This document shows positions 5,887 through 5,895 of a stretch of 5,895 nucleotides of DNA, piece by piece. Location of the stretch: NCBI GenBank assembly GCA_007129985.1, contig SKUL01000320.1, positions 1-5,895 of the forward strand. The letters run 5' to 3'. The notes beneath the pieces were generated by a model, which was not told the DNA's origin, searched no databases, and worked only from the letters and a program-made list of their open reading frames with translations. Source of the stretch: Flavobacteriales bacterium (GTDB taxonomy: Bacteria > Bacteroidota > Bacteroidia > Flavobacteriales_D > SKUL01). The translations under genes and the position numbers were made by a program. Within the stretch, counting starts at the first letter, position 1, and each line of letters opens with the position of its first letter.

Positions 5887-5895
5887 ATCTCCGGG

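Overview
The window most likely comes from a member of the Bacteroidota. One predicted secreted protein ends in what looks like a type IX secretion (T9SS) type A sorting domain. Both predicted exported proteins have a glutamine directly after the likely signal peptidase I site, as is typical of this phylum. Start codons mostly lack a well-spaced Shine-Dalgarno sequence. The order or genus cannot be fixed from this sequence; a flavobacteria-like organism is a guess.

Layout, left to right. (1) Positions 1-50, minus strand: the first codons of a gene that reads like cysteinyl-tRNA synthetase, running off the left edge. (2) Divergent from it, 165-1214 plus: a 349-residue nucleoid-associated protein of the NdpA/YejK (NA37) family. 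(3) Convergent with that and only 14 bp away, 1229-3436 minus: a 735-residue secreted subtilisin-like (S8) protease with an intact catalytic triad, a large insertion inside the catalytic domain and the T9SS sorting domain. (4) 3596-4666 minus: a 356-residue DUF1016/YhcG-type PDDEXK nuclease, clearly AT-richer than its neighbours and without restriction-modification partners, so probably horizontally acquired. (5) 4667-4938: AT-rich sequence without a credible gene. (6) 4939-4973: a rho-independent terminator for the last gene. (7) 4993-5886 minus: a 297-residue exported protein of MORN_2 (YwqK-like) repeats.

The genes do not form an obvious pathway. Items 1 and 2 are housekeeping-type genes, 3 and 6-7 are cell-envelope or secreted functions, and the nuclease looks like an inserted accessory gene. 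The minus-strand genes are separated by 159 bp and about 330 bp, so they are probably separate transcription units.

The most unusual item is inside the nuclease gene. A 63-nt near-perfect palindrome (4320-4382, 27 of 30 arm positions paired) lies in frame between the N-terminal domain and the LSWSHY motif. Each arm contains a 13-nt sub-palindrome, CAGAC-N3-GTCTG, phased so that both copies encode Gln-Thr-x-Ser. This resembles a protein-coding palindromic element and is the main candidate for something undescribed.
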